NCBI GenBank assembly: GCA_030068145.1 | Contig: JAPJBO010000095.1 | Location: 62,001-126,000, forward strand | From: Diplonema papillatum | Lineage: Eukaryota; Euglenozoa; Diplonemea; Diplonemida; Diplonemidae | Reading direction: 5' to 3' | DNA: 64,000 bases | Shown: one piece after another, positions 1 through 10,605 of the stretch | How positions within the stretch are numbered: position 1 is the stretch's first letter | Layout of the letters: each line of letters starts with the position of its first letter | The notes under the pieces: generated by a model | What the model was told of the DNA's origin: nothing | The model's input: only the letters and a program-made list of their open reading frames with translations | The model's database searches: none | Position numbers and translations under genes: made by a program

Positions 1-489
1 CTCGCCGATGTTGACGCAACCGCGGAGCCGAAGGTTTTCGCGGCAGTCGGAGGAGAGAGGTGGTTCAGGGCGCTGCAACAGTGACTGGATGGGATGTGTT
101 GGTCAGTTGCGGGGGACGTCTCGACGGCTGAGCTCGCAATCAATTTCGAAGCGTTTACCGGCTGGATCTTCCTGGCAGTGTGGCAACGACTGACGGAACA
201 TCGGTCTCAGCCCAGTGACGTATGGTCGTTCTCCCACTGTTCTCAATGAACCAATTTTCCACAGCCTCTTCCCCGGCAAGAACGGTCCCATATATTTTGC
301 TCGAGCGCCTCCCCCATCACATCACTTTCAGCATTCGTGCTTGCGTCCTCGCACGGATACACAACGGCGTTCCGCGGCGGCGTGACGATGGAAGTCCTGG
401 AGACGCAGTTGAGGAGCAGCGCCTCCGCCGAAGCAAACGAAGCGCGCTAACGTGGTACTGGCGCTTCCGAAAGCAGCTGAGGACAAGAG
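1..489. other. Left edge, no gene recognised
   Basis: Short open frames exist on both strands but none resembles a known family. On the plus strand a 120-residue frame (222-584) runs into the repeat element that follows, and only its last part is shared with another copy of that element. Confidence 0.4.
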
Positions 490-748
490 CGAACCCCAAT
501 TTCAAGAGCGCAGACGAAGAAGCGATGATCAACCTCGGCAACGCCACAGAAGACGACACGGTTATCGCCCAAGCGCCGCCGTAAGGAAGCAACTATCGAC
601 GCAACCGATGCACCTGGACGAGCAATCGAAGGATAAGCGAAGCGTCAAACGCGCGCCTGAGCGCGACGATCAAGACGAGCTAAAGAGTGCGAAGCGATAA
701 CCGCGCCGCCGACGATGCAGATTATCGCCACAGATTCTTTGCATTCAA
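490..748 (+). repeat. Dispersed repeat family A, copy 1
   Basis: This stretch matches, in inverted orientation, positions 49380-49640. Its right end carries the box ATTATCGCCACAG plus TTCTTTGCAT (about 720-745), which recurs near 17165 and 32990. Copies 1 and 4 keep a common reading frame: the peptide DEEA-x-INLGN-x-TED-x-T-x-IAQAP is followed in both by TAA. The differences change only a few residues, which hints at past protein coding. The class is unknown; the shared right end with variable left parts would suit a 3-prime-anchored retroelement or a non-autonomous DNA element. Confidence 0.65.
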
Positions 749-1587
749 ACCCAAACCATGTAGGAAGCCCGGAAGGGGCTGAAGCTGACCGATGTCATTG
801 CTGTCAATCCATCTGTAACCGGATGTACGCGTCTTATATATCTCTCGATGCTAGTAAACTCTTGCCTCTGCACAGTCAAGCTGCACATTCAGACGTAGCC
901 TTTGCAAAAGAAATGCGTTATTTCTTTCGGTTTGATAAACCATGAGAGTTGGAAAAAACTGAGATGGGTGTGATTCATGCCTGAGACCGAGGCAAGCTCA
1001 ACGTGGGCCTGAATGAAAGGCAATGAAGGGCTAGTACTGAGATATTCTAACGTTGTTTTGCGCTTACTTTCTTCACTTAACTTTCTTTTCTATTTCTGGA
1101 TGACCGTGTTTGGGCTCTATGTTTGCCCTCGGCGTGGCAGCTAAATGAAAAGAATGAGTGAGAAAAATTTCATGGCGAATCTACAGGACCGCTTTGAAGG
1201 CTTGGCCATGGCCAAGCCTTTCGAAACAATCATAAATCAGAAGCAAAGCCCGGCATCGGTGTTGCACCGGGCGGGTGCCCAGACCGCAAAGTGCAGCGTT
1301 TCGATGTTCACACACAATGTAATGGGAGAAGTCGGTACGTGGTGTGTATAAGTCGGACTTTGAGCGCGCGGGCCCCTCCAAAAAAAGGCCTATCACACTG
1401 GCTCCAGACTACTTAGCCCGGGTCTCTGCCCCTCCTCTTGGTCGCCTGGTCTTAAATCTCCCTGGTTCGTCTGGGCTGGTTGCTTCGCGCTTCCTCTTCG
1501 TTTTGCATCACCTCGTCTCCACTCCCAGCTGCGCGTACGTGGTGCAGTTAATGCTTTGCGAACCTCGGTATTCCATCAACCGGGACA
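749..1587. other. Intergenic, holds a perfect palindrome
   Basis: No gene was recognised. A perfect 24-bp palindrome centred on GGCCATGGCC lies at 1197-1220. The right boundary is the stop codon of the SLX4-like gene, which is read leftward. Confidence 0.5.
1197..1220. repeat. 24-bp perfect palindrome
   Basis: The half-site AAGGCTTGGCCA is followed immediately by its exact reverse complement. The flanks remain partly symmetrical (TTTG on the left, TTTCGAAA on the right). It could extrude a small cruciform or be a dimeric protein site; no function is shown by the sequence. Confidence 0.8.
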
Positions 1588-4500
1588 CTATCGGTAGTGT
1601 CGGAATGACCGCGGCTTATTTTGGTTTTTCTTGGCAATGCCATGCTGCTGCATGAACTGAAGTACTTGGGCTCGTGTGACCTGCAAGTCAGACGTAAGGA
1701 AGGCTTCGTGCAGCTTCTCAGGATCTATCGGTTCCAGCAAGAGCATCTGTGAGAGTGAGTGAGGACGGCATCTTGGTCCTATCAGGGACCTGCACTGCAG
1801 TCCTTCAAACTGGAGGACCACCCCAGTTATATTCTCCCCAAGATCGATCTTCCCAAAAAAAGCCGGATTGGCTTGGATGTAGATCCCAAGTGCGGCTTCT
1901 GCCGAAAAGGCTAAGAAGACTACAAACGCTTGATGAGAGCTTTTCACCTGAATCTGTTCAGGGGAATCTGTGGTTGAAAACCGGGGCAATCCCCGGCTCA
2001 TGTGAACCTGCCCCGTGTCGCCCCGCATCCCACCCTCTTTTCTCGATGGAACCCTAGAGAAAAAGACAAAGAATTTCAGTGATAGAGAGTTGTTTGGGGC
2101 CCGGTCACCATGCATGTGAAACTCCAATTGACAACTTATCTTTACGACACGTTTTGGTAGTCCAGTGGGTTGTCCAAAATGACACATGGTCGTCCCAGTT
2201 GTCAGGACGATAGTTGAAACAAGGTTTACACACCTTTGTTTCGAAGTCCAATTCCCCGAAGGCCGTCACGCCGAAGTCAGGCTCGTTGACGAGGGTTTCG
2301 AGCATCGACGCCAGCACCGCGGCATCTGCATCATTGACAACGCTGCACGGGGGGGGCAAAAACTCTTCATTCTCGGTATCCTGCACTGAAGCCGGCAACG
2401 CATCTCGACTTTCTGACACGGCTTCGCGGGCACTGCCCCCATTGCGGTGATGGTGGATGGCCTCGACAATCTCAGTCAGACGGGCTACCATGAATCTCCG
2501 CGAGCCACTTTGCTTGAGGCCAAACTTTTTGCAGACGGTCCGCAGGGCTGTGTCGGGCAGTTCGGCAATCTGATAAGTTGTGTGCCACCTTTTTTGTCTT
2601 CTTTGCCTCGCGGCGGGGTCAAAAGAGAAAGGGTAGGTAGGAACCCCGGAGGCCTAAGCTCACGGTGTGACACAACAAGAGCCAGCTCAGCATATGTTTT
2701 CTGGAGGCGCAGAAGCATCAATGTTCAACCAAAAATAGCGAGAACACATAAAGGCAAAGGCGTAACATTGTGTCATCCCTAAGTGTGCTGTGTCGAACTT
2801 CGGTCCATATTGGCAATACTTCTTCATACATTGCCAAGAGGCTATCGCAAAAAAAAAAAAAAGCACCTGAGCCGCAGTCAGCAAAGTGTCGGGGTCGTCG
2901 TCGGCTTCCGACATCGAGACCCGAGCTTCGTTACACGGAACAGACAAAGCAGTCGTTGCAGCCTCGTCTGCGACTGGGCGGGGAGGTGAGATTTCATCTT
3001 CTGCTACACTAGCTGCCAGCGCAGTTTTTAAAGTGAACGCCGTTTCTTGAGCGGTTGTTGCAACCGGTCGCGCCACAACATCTGTCGACAACGACGCTTT
3101 CTCGGTTGCTTCTTCGCCGTTCCACATCGATATAGCGGCCGCTGTCGTGTGATATGCTGTCGCGGCTTCTCCTTGAACCTCGTATTCAGTTGTTGTTTGT
3201 TCAATCCACACGGTTGCTGCTGCCGATTGTAGAAGCCCGTGTGCAGCGGTTGCTTGAGTCTCCAGATTTGTTGACGTTTTCGTTGCTCCATTCGGAAGTC
3301 GACCAACAGTTGTTGCTTGTTCTGTATTCTTCAGAGCTGCTGTGGCCTCGGTTTCGACAGCTTCTCGCAGTTGCCTGTCCGCCGTGCTTGTTGCTGCAGC
3401 GACCAGATCAGCAGAAAGCTGAACGTCGGCATCTGGGTGGGTAAGCGGGCGGAGTGGTGCGATGGGCTGCCATGGCGATGGTATCGGGTGACCAGAAGCC
3501 GCTGGTTTCCATGTGCCCTTCGATGCCTGTGGTCGTTGCTGGTGCCATGGAGGATGTAAGCCGGCATCGATTTCTTCGTCCAGGCCAGTCGACTCGAAGG
3601 AAAGCAGATCGGACGATTGCTGCGACAGCGACGGCAGCACAGGCGGCGGAACTGCCCCCTGCTCAACCGCGCACAGCTCTTCTTCGAAGCTGAAATCCGA
3701 GCCCAGCCGCTCCGGAGCACTTCCCTGAGTCCCTGTGAATTTGCTCCTTAGATGGTCTGCAATACGACTCACTACATCCTCCACCATGGAAGGAGCTTGC
3801 TTTGTGCCTACTGAATGCTGCTGGATTCCTGTTGCTGCACCAAGACCTTCAGCCCCTTGCAATTGTCTTGCATCGGACAGTCCCGGGTCTAGTTCTTTGT
3901 CTGCACTGTGCGAAGTCTCTTCGTAGCTCATCGCCTTGGCATCTTCAGTGGCCAACTGCACATCCGCATCCTCTATTGCTGTGCCTTTCGCTGAGTTCTC
4001 CCAAAGCTCGTCTTCGAAGGCGAAGCCTGAGCATTGCCTTGCCCCAGGCGATGCGCGGCCACTTCCCTTTCTGGCTCGCTTTGCATTCTGTGGACGCTTG
4101 TCGAGGAGTGAGCTGGCTGCATCAGGGCAGCCTTCCTTCTGCAGCTGCTTTTGTACTGAACGAATTGGCGATGTTGTTGCTGCCGACAGGGTCATCCTGG
4201 CTTTTTTTCGTGTCGCCTGCCGTGCATTGTAGCCTTCTTCTGCTTCTAGTGTTTCGGCCTTCCGCTTACATTCGTGCATCTCATGGTACCCCGATAGTGT
4301 TCCAGCGGTGCCGCCTTTTACTTTTGCGCGATGCTCTCTTTCTTGTACGATGTCAGAAGGAGCGCTGCCCTCCTGATTCGATGATGGTTGTTGTTCATAC
4401 TGCGATTCAAACCCCGGGTGACCCGTGCTTGTCGATGCTGGCATTGGGCACCTGCTGTCCTTTTTCGGCCATCGTCGCATTTCATGGAACGCTCCTTGTT

Positions 4501-7500
4501 CAGCTCCTTCTTGCTGAACTGATTCTTCCGTCTCATTTGACGTTGCCCATTTCGCGTTCGGACTAGAGGCTCTGCGCTCCTGACTATTGCTCGAGTCTGT
4601 TACCCCTCCCCTTGGAATGCATTTCGGGAACACAGACGTTGAGTTCTGGTCGTCGGGTCCTGCCGGCCTCGCCTTCGTTTCTGTGTCGCATCGTGTGCCG
4701 CGTGTGGGATTAACATCGAGCTCGCCTGTTTGAACTACGTTGCGGGCTAAAGAGGACGTAGGAAGTCCACTGCAGGATTCGTCTTCCTCGTCAGGCTGCT
4801 GGAGGCCACCTGGGGAAGGGTAGAAACAGTCGACAACATCAGGAGACGATGGCGGGGAGTCAAAAGCGCGCGCACTTGGTGAACGCGGCGTGGCATCATC
4901 GGCAGTGTCGCAACATGTTGCCGGGTCTCTTTGCGCCAGTGGAAGGCCAGAGCTGTGAGAAGTATCAGCGGATTCGCTTCTGCACTCGCGCGTTCTCACT
5001 GAGCACGCGTCCATGACAGCTCCTTTCGCACCACCCGCACCACTCACGAAACATGTGCTGTGGGTTTCGAAATGCTCTTCCCCGTAAAGTGCATTGTCGC
5101 CCACGAGTATCGCCGATGTTCGAGTGTTTAGGGGCGGCGGCGGGCATGTCAAGAATTGTGATGCTGGTGTGCACGTGCTCTCCGTGTCGAAGATGTCGGG
5201 GGATGAGCGGATACGCGATGGTGTGGGCAAGACTGCCAATAATGTTGCCTGAGGGCACGGAAGGTGTTCGGGGTGGTGAGAAATGACATGCGGCACTTTC
5301 TGGAAAGTACAGAGGTGTTGGGGTTGATGCTGATGCTGATGCTGATGTTGATGTTGATGTTGATGTTGATGTTGATGTTGATGTTGATGTTGATGTTGAT
5401 GTTGATGTTGATGTTGATGTTGATGTTGATGTTGATGTTGATGTTGATGTTGATGTTGATGTTGATGTTGATGTTGATGTTGATGTTGATGTTGATGTTG
5501 ATGTTGATGTTGATGTTGATGTTGATGTTGATGTTGAAATGCTCTTCTCGAAGCCTAATTTGAGAACCAGAATCGCTAGACACGTTCACATCCGGGATAC
5601 CGTTTTGCATTTCAACATCAGTATCTTTCAAGTCAACTTGGACAGCACTAACTCCTGCACCCTCTGCAGTTTTGGTTCCGCCAGGGGATACGAACAACGT
5701 CTTCGTCAGGTCGAAGGTGACTACCTTCGTACCTTTGGCATCTGTATCGTCAAATTCTCCGGTCTCGGTGTCATCACCAACGATCTCATTCCCAGGCATA
5801 TTTCTGCAACGGGGTTTGTCACTGCTGCTGGATTCACCGTGAGGCACATTTGCGAAAGTGGGTACACTTTCATTAGTCCGTTCGGAACATTCCGGTGCAC
5901 AGCCATCAGGCACTTTCAAGCTGAGCACGTTACCATCAAGATTTTTGAAGCACCCGGCACAGCCATCAGGCACATAACTGGCCCCACTGGGCACGTTCGC
6001 AGAGCACTGCCTGTCCTTAGGCTGACTACTGGTATTCACACAACTGCGCTCAAGATCTTGCCTACCAGGTTCAACGCTTCTGAGCACGTTTTCGCATTGG
6101 GGATGACCACCGGTGGGCACAACCAAGGTTGTTTCAATGCCACTGGACAAGTCCGTACCACTCGGTGTACCAACACGGTTGTGCACTGAAATAGACGCAG
6201 TGCCACTAGATGGTATGACACCACTGGGCCCAGCATCCGACGCCGTCGCGGGTTTTTGCTCGCTAGTGATGTTCCCACAACTAGATGTACTCGCACTGGT
6301 TTTGGTTTCGGAAGTTGGCCCAATACCGTCTGCCACATTGTAACAACTTGGCTGGCTGTCATGGGGAGCACACTCCGAGGGCATACTACCTGGTTCGCAA
6401 GGAGGCGAATTCATGGAAATGGATGTATTGGAATTGATGTTCTTGCAACTGGGCAAAATATCGTCGGTGACGCTCACAGAGCTAGGGACAGCGCCGCCAG
6501 GTACAGCAAAGCAATTTGACGCCCTGCCACTAGTAAAATTGACAGACCTGAACTCACTCGCTTGCACATCCGTGTTTTGGCCGTCATTTCCGCCGTTGTT
6601 CTCGCAGCGAAAACTCGGTGGTTGCAGCATACCATGATGTTCTGTGGGCCATTCTCTTTCCCTCAAAGAAACGGAAGGTTGCTGAGGACCTGGCATGCAG
6701 GGACCACCAGCGAGACGAGTCAAACTCCACAGCCCAGTTGGAGGCCGGGTGAGAGACGAGCTGTGCAGCACACGTCCGCGCAACAGCCGCAGCTCGTCGT
6801 CTGCCCTTGCGAGTGCTGCCTTGCACGCCGCTAGCTCCCGCTGCAAATACTGCTCTGTAGCACTTGTTTGCTCGTCTGCGTTGCACGACTCTCTGCTTCC
6901 TGCGCTGGGTAGTCGGTCGCCCCACTTTGGATGAACAACGTCTTCGCTCTCTCGTACTTTTTGTTCTTTGATACCGGTCGGTCTGTTTTCAGTGATGATT
7001 GTTGGTCTGATACCATACTTTGGATGGACAACTTCGCTTTGTGCTACGCGTTGCTTCACAGAGAATGAAACTCCGTTTCCTCCGTCGGGCCCTTGACCGC
7101 CTTCTGGATGGTTGCTCTGTGGCTGTTGCTCTGGGGCATCAGGCGATTCGTCACATTTACCTTCATTGCCACTCTCTGAATGACTAACGGGTTTGCTCGG
7201 CGCTGTATGTTGTCCGATCCTACCTGAATCATTTCTTACCTTGCTACCATGCCGTGCACCCACCGGGTTTTCTTCCGTGTCTGCCGGCGAGTGCCTTCCG
7301 GCACGAAATTCTTGAACAGGCACGGCCGCAACACACTCAACTTCGCCTGCGCGCTCATGATATGGCAATCCTGGCGGACAGACGGTTACTCGGTTCCCGT
7401 CAACGCCCGATTGTCGCTGCAGGGCATGGGGCCTGGGTGACTGGGCGCATGCACTTGGTGCTTGTTGCGGTAGCAGCGCTTTCTCCTCTGTGGCGGCCTC

Positions 7501-9957
7501 GAACACCAACGAATCACAGCCAGCGAGCTTCGACGCTTTTGGTGTGCTCAGCTGCTGCCGGGTGGTCTCTCCGCGTCTGCAAGGCTCAGTGATTCTTGTT
7601 GTGGCAGTCGCGTGCTGATCGCTTTCGTCCGGGTTGTCAGCTGTGTCCTTTTCAGAATTCTTGCCATGGTGCTTCTTCTTCTTCTTCTTTTTTTTCGTTT
7701 CACCGATGGACACGAGACCGAGCTCGCGAGCGAAGGCTTCCATCGAACTCGACGAGTATCCTTCTGATCTTTCTGATCCTTCTGTACTTGCGCTGCTCGT
7801 TTCGTACGGCGCAGCCATCAAGTACTGCGATAATCTTGCGGCGGGAGAACCGACCGCATGGGGAAGAAGGGTATTCCCCTGGTGAAGTGGGGGCTTGTCG
7901 ATTTCAGAGATGAGATGCTGTGCTGAAGAAGAGGGTGGGGGCTTTGCAGACGAGGAGCCGGGATGGCAGCGGGGGTAGTTGGCCAATGTTGAGCCAGGAG
8001 TTTCCGAGCAGGCTGACTTCCCCGCGAATGGGGAGAGGACAGGGGTTGCAGGCAAGTCTTCGCTGGCCGATGTCACGTGGGGTGAATCACTGTCTTTGTC
8101 GCGAGGTTGCGCGTGCCGCCGTCCGATGGCGGGCGACATCGCAAGCACCGCGAAAGAGCCCGCCTTGTGCGATTTCATGGGCAGCTGTGGTGCTTCTCTC
8201 TCATCTTGTCGGCGTTTGCCGACAGCCTGCTCACAGCTTGATCTGTCAGCGGGTATTTGCGTGGTTCCTCCGTGGCAAAATAGGTTCGTGCGTGCTCTCA
8301 CTTCTTCTTCTTGTTTTCCGCGATGCCCGTCTACCCCTCTATCAGAACCTACCGCCGGAGAAACATTTACCGCAGGACTGGAGTCCTGTTGCTTCGTGGC
8401 TTCCCGATGGGTGTCGCCTTGCACTGCGGCACCCGGCACGGGAACTACACCGTCCAGCGGGGATGAAAGCGCTCCTTCGCTATGGATCGAGTTGGTGGCG
8501 GAAGGGAGTCGATTGATGCTCAAGCCACACGAGGCAGGTCCACCGCGGGCGGGTTTTGGCGGAAGGTCGCCTTCTCCCTCGGTGAGCGCGCTGTCTGTTT
8601 GCGGGGGGCCTCGGTCAGAGAAGAAAAGTAGGTCGTCGTCTGCTGCAGAAAACGTAGCATCGCGTCGGCTCTCATGGTCCGAAGCGCGGAGCTGCGGAGG
8701 TTGAACCGGGGAGGCGGGTTGGTGCTGCCGCTGGTCGACTGTCTTCGCCTGAGGAGCCGCGTCACTGGCGGAGGGCTGGTTGCCTTGGCGACTACGCTTT
8801 GGCGGCTTTGGATTTGCGCTCGTGTCGGCTGCGCGCTTGGTTTTGCTGCCTTTCGGCCGGCCGCGGCCTCGTTTCATGGTCATGTCTTCACCGGTTAGTG
8901 CGACAGTGTCGTTCGGGTTGGGCTCTCCCTTTTGCTTCACGGCGATGTCTTCAGCGGTGTGGGCGGCAGCGTCGTTGTGCGGGTTGGGCCCTCCCTTTCC
9001 ACTGCTTTTTGGGTTCGGCTCGTTCGCGTCTTTCTTGTCCTTGGAAGGCTTTGCTTGCTTCTGCTTCGTCGGCTGGCTTTCAGCTGGTACAGGTTTTCCA
9101 GCAGGCGGATTACGCGTGTTCTCTGCTTCTGCTGTGTTGAATGCGCCTTTAATATCGTCGTCCATTGTGGCTATTCCTTCCCTCGCGCTCGTTGGGCCAT
9201 TGGGCGTGTCGGTCTTCGGATCCGTCCTTTCCTTCCTTGCGCCTGCGACGTCGTTGTTTGACGGCTTGTTCTCTCGTTCGCTAGCCTGCACGTTTCCGGC
9301 AGTCGGAGCTTTGCTGGATTTCTCGTCTTTTTGCTTGCCCTTGGCACTCTTTGCAGCCTTCGCAGCATTTGGTTCGCCGCTGCCGGCGTTCTTTCGCTTT
9401 TTCGGGCTCTTCTTCACGGTATCGTCAGTGCTTTTTTTGTATACGACAGCAGCACGCTTCGCTGCAGGCTCTCCTGCATTGGTTCCTGCTTGCTTCGCGG
9501 GATCCACTTCATTGAAACTAGTCTCGGTTTTGTTGTCCACTGACCCCTTGTCGACCTGCGGGATAGATTTTGCTACGAGAGGGGCATGCGAATCGTCGAT
9601 GCTTGAGCTTTCCTGTGCCGCTTGTGCTGTGGGTTCTGCTCGGGTGTCGGCCTCGGGTGAATAGCCTGCTAGAACGATGCCGTCGAGCTGGAATGGAACC
9701 TGGGGATAGACGACAGGGGGGCCTTTTGCTTTGACAGACAAAGGATTGGCAAAAGCGGCTGTCGACGGGCTATCGAAGAGAGGAACGAAGCAAGTGCCGG
9801 CGGGCCGCGGCGCTCGCTTTATGAAAGCTGTCTCAGGTCGCCGCGACCGGTGGGCGAATGGGTTCACGTTCGGCTTCGCTTCTGCCGCGCTCGCAGCGTC
9901 TGCTTTCTTCCCCTTCGGCGCCTTGGCGGCGGGCTTTTTTTCCCTGGCGCTCCCCAT
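1588..9957 (-). CDS. Very large SLX4-like protein, C-terminal domain split over exons
   Basis: Proposed exons in transcription order are 9957-5311, 5248-2867, 2569-2234 and 1746-1588, about 2,507 residues, all joined in phase 0. Most of the chain is polar, low-complexity and probably disordered. An AT-hook-like stretch (KRGRGRPKGSK) lies near residues 362-372, a poly-Lys run is at about 7677-7695, and acidic F-x-F-E-(D/E)-E-L patches occur later. Splicing joins DTLLTAAQ to IAELPDTALRTVCKKFGLKQ, a SAP-like segment. It then joins ASMLETLVNEPDF and FETK to MLLLEPIDPEKLHEAF, ending VLQFMQQHGI. This order and pattern match the SAP-like region and conserved C-terminal domain of SLX4, the nuclear scaffold that binds the SLX1 nuclease. 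The start is placed at MGSAREKK because upstream codons lie in a TG microsatellite and a dispersed repeat. No UBZ fingers or BTB domain were seen. Confidence is good for the C-terminus and moderate that all exons are one gene. Confidence 0.62.
1747..2233 (-). other. Intron 3 of the SLX4-like gene
   Basis: The donor reads AAG|GTGTGT and the acceptor CTCACTCTCACAG|ATG, 487 nt, phase 0. The acceptor is pyrimidine-rich. Removing it joins the two halves of the SLX4 C-terminal domain. Retained, the frame runs on as an unrelated sequence. Confidence 0.65.
2570..2866 (-). other. Intron 2 of the SLX4-like gene
   Basis: The donor is GCTCAG|GTGC and the acceptor CAACTTATCAG|ATTGCC, 297 nt, phase 0. A run of about 14 T (read on the minus strand, 2849-2862) sits just inside the donor. 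Without splicing the upstream frame becomes FFFF followed by unconvincing sequence. With splicing it continues directly into the SAP-like segment. Confidence 0.65.
5249..5310 (-). other. Candidate 62-nt intron 1 of the SLX4-like gene
   Basis: The donor is ACCTCT|GTACTT, just after the hexamer array. The acceptor is CTTCCGTGCCCTCAG|GCAACA. It is phase 0 and links the 1,549-codon first frame to the 794-codon second frame. It is much shorter than the other introns here. The alternative is non-canonical removal of the whole 467-bp direct-repeat-bounded segment; no GT-AG pair fits within those repeats. Confidence 0.4.
5323..5536. repeat. Perfect hexanucleotide array (GTTGAT)n
   Basis: About 36 nearly identical copies of GTTGAT occur, the first few being GCTGAT. 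On the minus strand it is read as Ile-Asn repeats (a few Ser) in the SLX4-like frame. The array has almost no synonymous variation, so it was recently expanded or homogenised. The plus-strand Leu-Met frame is an artefact. Confidence 0.95.
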
Positions 9958-10001
9958 GGGCGCAGGCTTTCGGCGCGTTTTCTCAGGACATGCACGTGCT
10001 T

Positions 10002-10027
10002 TGTGTGTGTGTGTGTGTGTGTGTGTG
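10002..10027. repeat. TG dinucleotide microsatellite
   Basis: About 13 TG units. The minus strand reads as Thr-His codons in the extended frame upstream of the chosen SLX4-like start, one reason for rejecting a more upstream start. Confidence 0.95.
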
Positions 10028-10058
10028 GGGTGTGTTCTTTTCTGCTGTGTTTTCTTGT

Positions 10059-10150
10059 TCGAGACTGGAGATCCTATGAACATGCAATGTGAATAGCCTA
10101 TATTCGAGCCAACCGGCTTTTCTAAGTTGCGAAAAGTGTATTGTTTTCGG
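10059..10150 (+). repeat. Dispersed repeat family B, copy 1
   Basis: From TCGAGACTGGAG to GTGTATTGTTTT this matches 46991-47080 with few differences. Similarity continues weakly into a T-rich tract followed by C-rich sequence. It abuts the SLX4-like 5-prime end here and lies inside a cyclase intron at the other site. Confidence 0.85.
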
Positions 10151-10446
10151 ACTAGATACTTGTGCGAGATAGTTTTTTTCCCCCTGTCAACACGGATTGG
10201 AAACGATAGACTCATCATAGTCATATAAAACGATCATTTTCGAAAGTGAAATATCATCGTTATTCCCCGGTTTCTGGACTTTTTCTCCCTTATCCGAGTA
10301 AGTTTCCGGGAAATACAAATCGTTTTTTTTCCGGTAAGGAGTTTTTTTCCCGCAAACGCAAAAGTCACCAAAGGCAAATCACCACTCTTATTTACCGGGG
10401 AAAAATAGCTATTTTTATCGTTTTCAAAAAACGATCGTTTTTTTCT

Positions 10447-10605
10447 TGCGTTTTTTGTGGATTAGAAGGTCGGTATTTTAAAGTCTCCGGTTGACCGTAG
10501 AGGCTTGAGTATGGCGGGGGGTTGAGAAAAGTGAGAGGGTGCAGCTCGCTTCGGGTGTTGTGCCACTCCGTTGTGAAACCTTGTGAAGTCCCCTAACGCG
10601 TTTAG
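10447..10605 (+). repeat. Dispersed repeat family C, copy 1
   Basis: This matches 59735-59905. Shared pieces include GGAAGGTCGGYMTTTTAAAG, GTTGACCGTAG, a GTGAWACCTTG box and a CCCCT...TTTAG-GGGG end. A shorter relative is at 44258-44320, near the end of a cyclase intron. Confidence 0.75.

Larger units (their letters stand above)
5069..5547. repeat. 12-bp direct repeats bounding a 467-bp insert in the SLX4-like gene
   Basis: On the coding strand GAAGAGCATTTC occurs at 5547-5536 and again at 5080-5069. Both are read as EEHF in the two long frames that make up this gene. The period is 467 bp (2 modulo 3), so the segment shifts the frame, and deleting one period would fuse the two frames exactly. 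The segment contains the hexamer array and a possible 62-nt intron that also restores the frame. Confidence 0.7.
9958..10446. other. Upstream region of the SLX4-like gene
   Basis: This would be the promoter and 5-prime leader. It contains a TG microsatellite and the dispersed repeat at 10059-10150. The rest is T- and A-rich with many runs such as GTTTTTTTCC. No TATA box or other core element was identified with confidence. Confidence 0.45.

Noticed and set aside
3802..4566. 254-codon plus-strand frame
   Set aside because: It is antisense to the long SLX4-like reading frame; its hydrophobic Leu/Cys-rich composition is typical of a shadow of a Ser/Gln/Glu-rich coding strand.
5264..5563. Plus-strand frame encoding a Leu-Met repeat protein
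   Set aside because: It is only the antisense reading of the GTTGAT hexamer array inside the SLX4-like gene; every frame of a six-base repeat without stops is open.
9958..10224. N-terminal extension of the SLX4-like ORF to the most upstream Met
   Set aside because: The extra 89 codons translate a TG microsatellite and a dispersed repeat found elsewhere in non-coding DNA.
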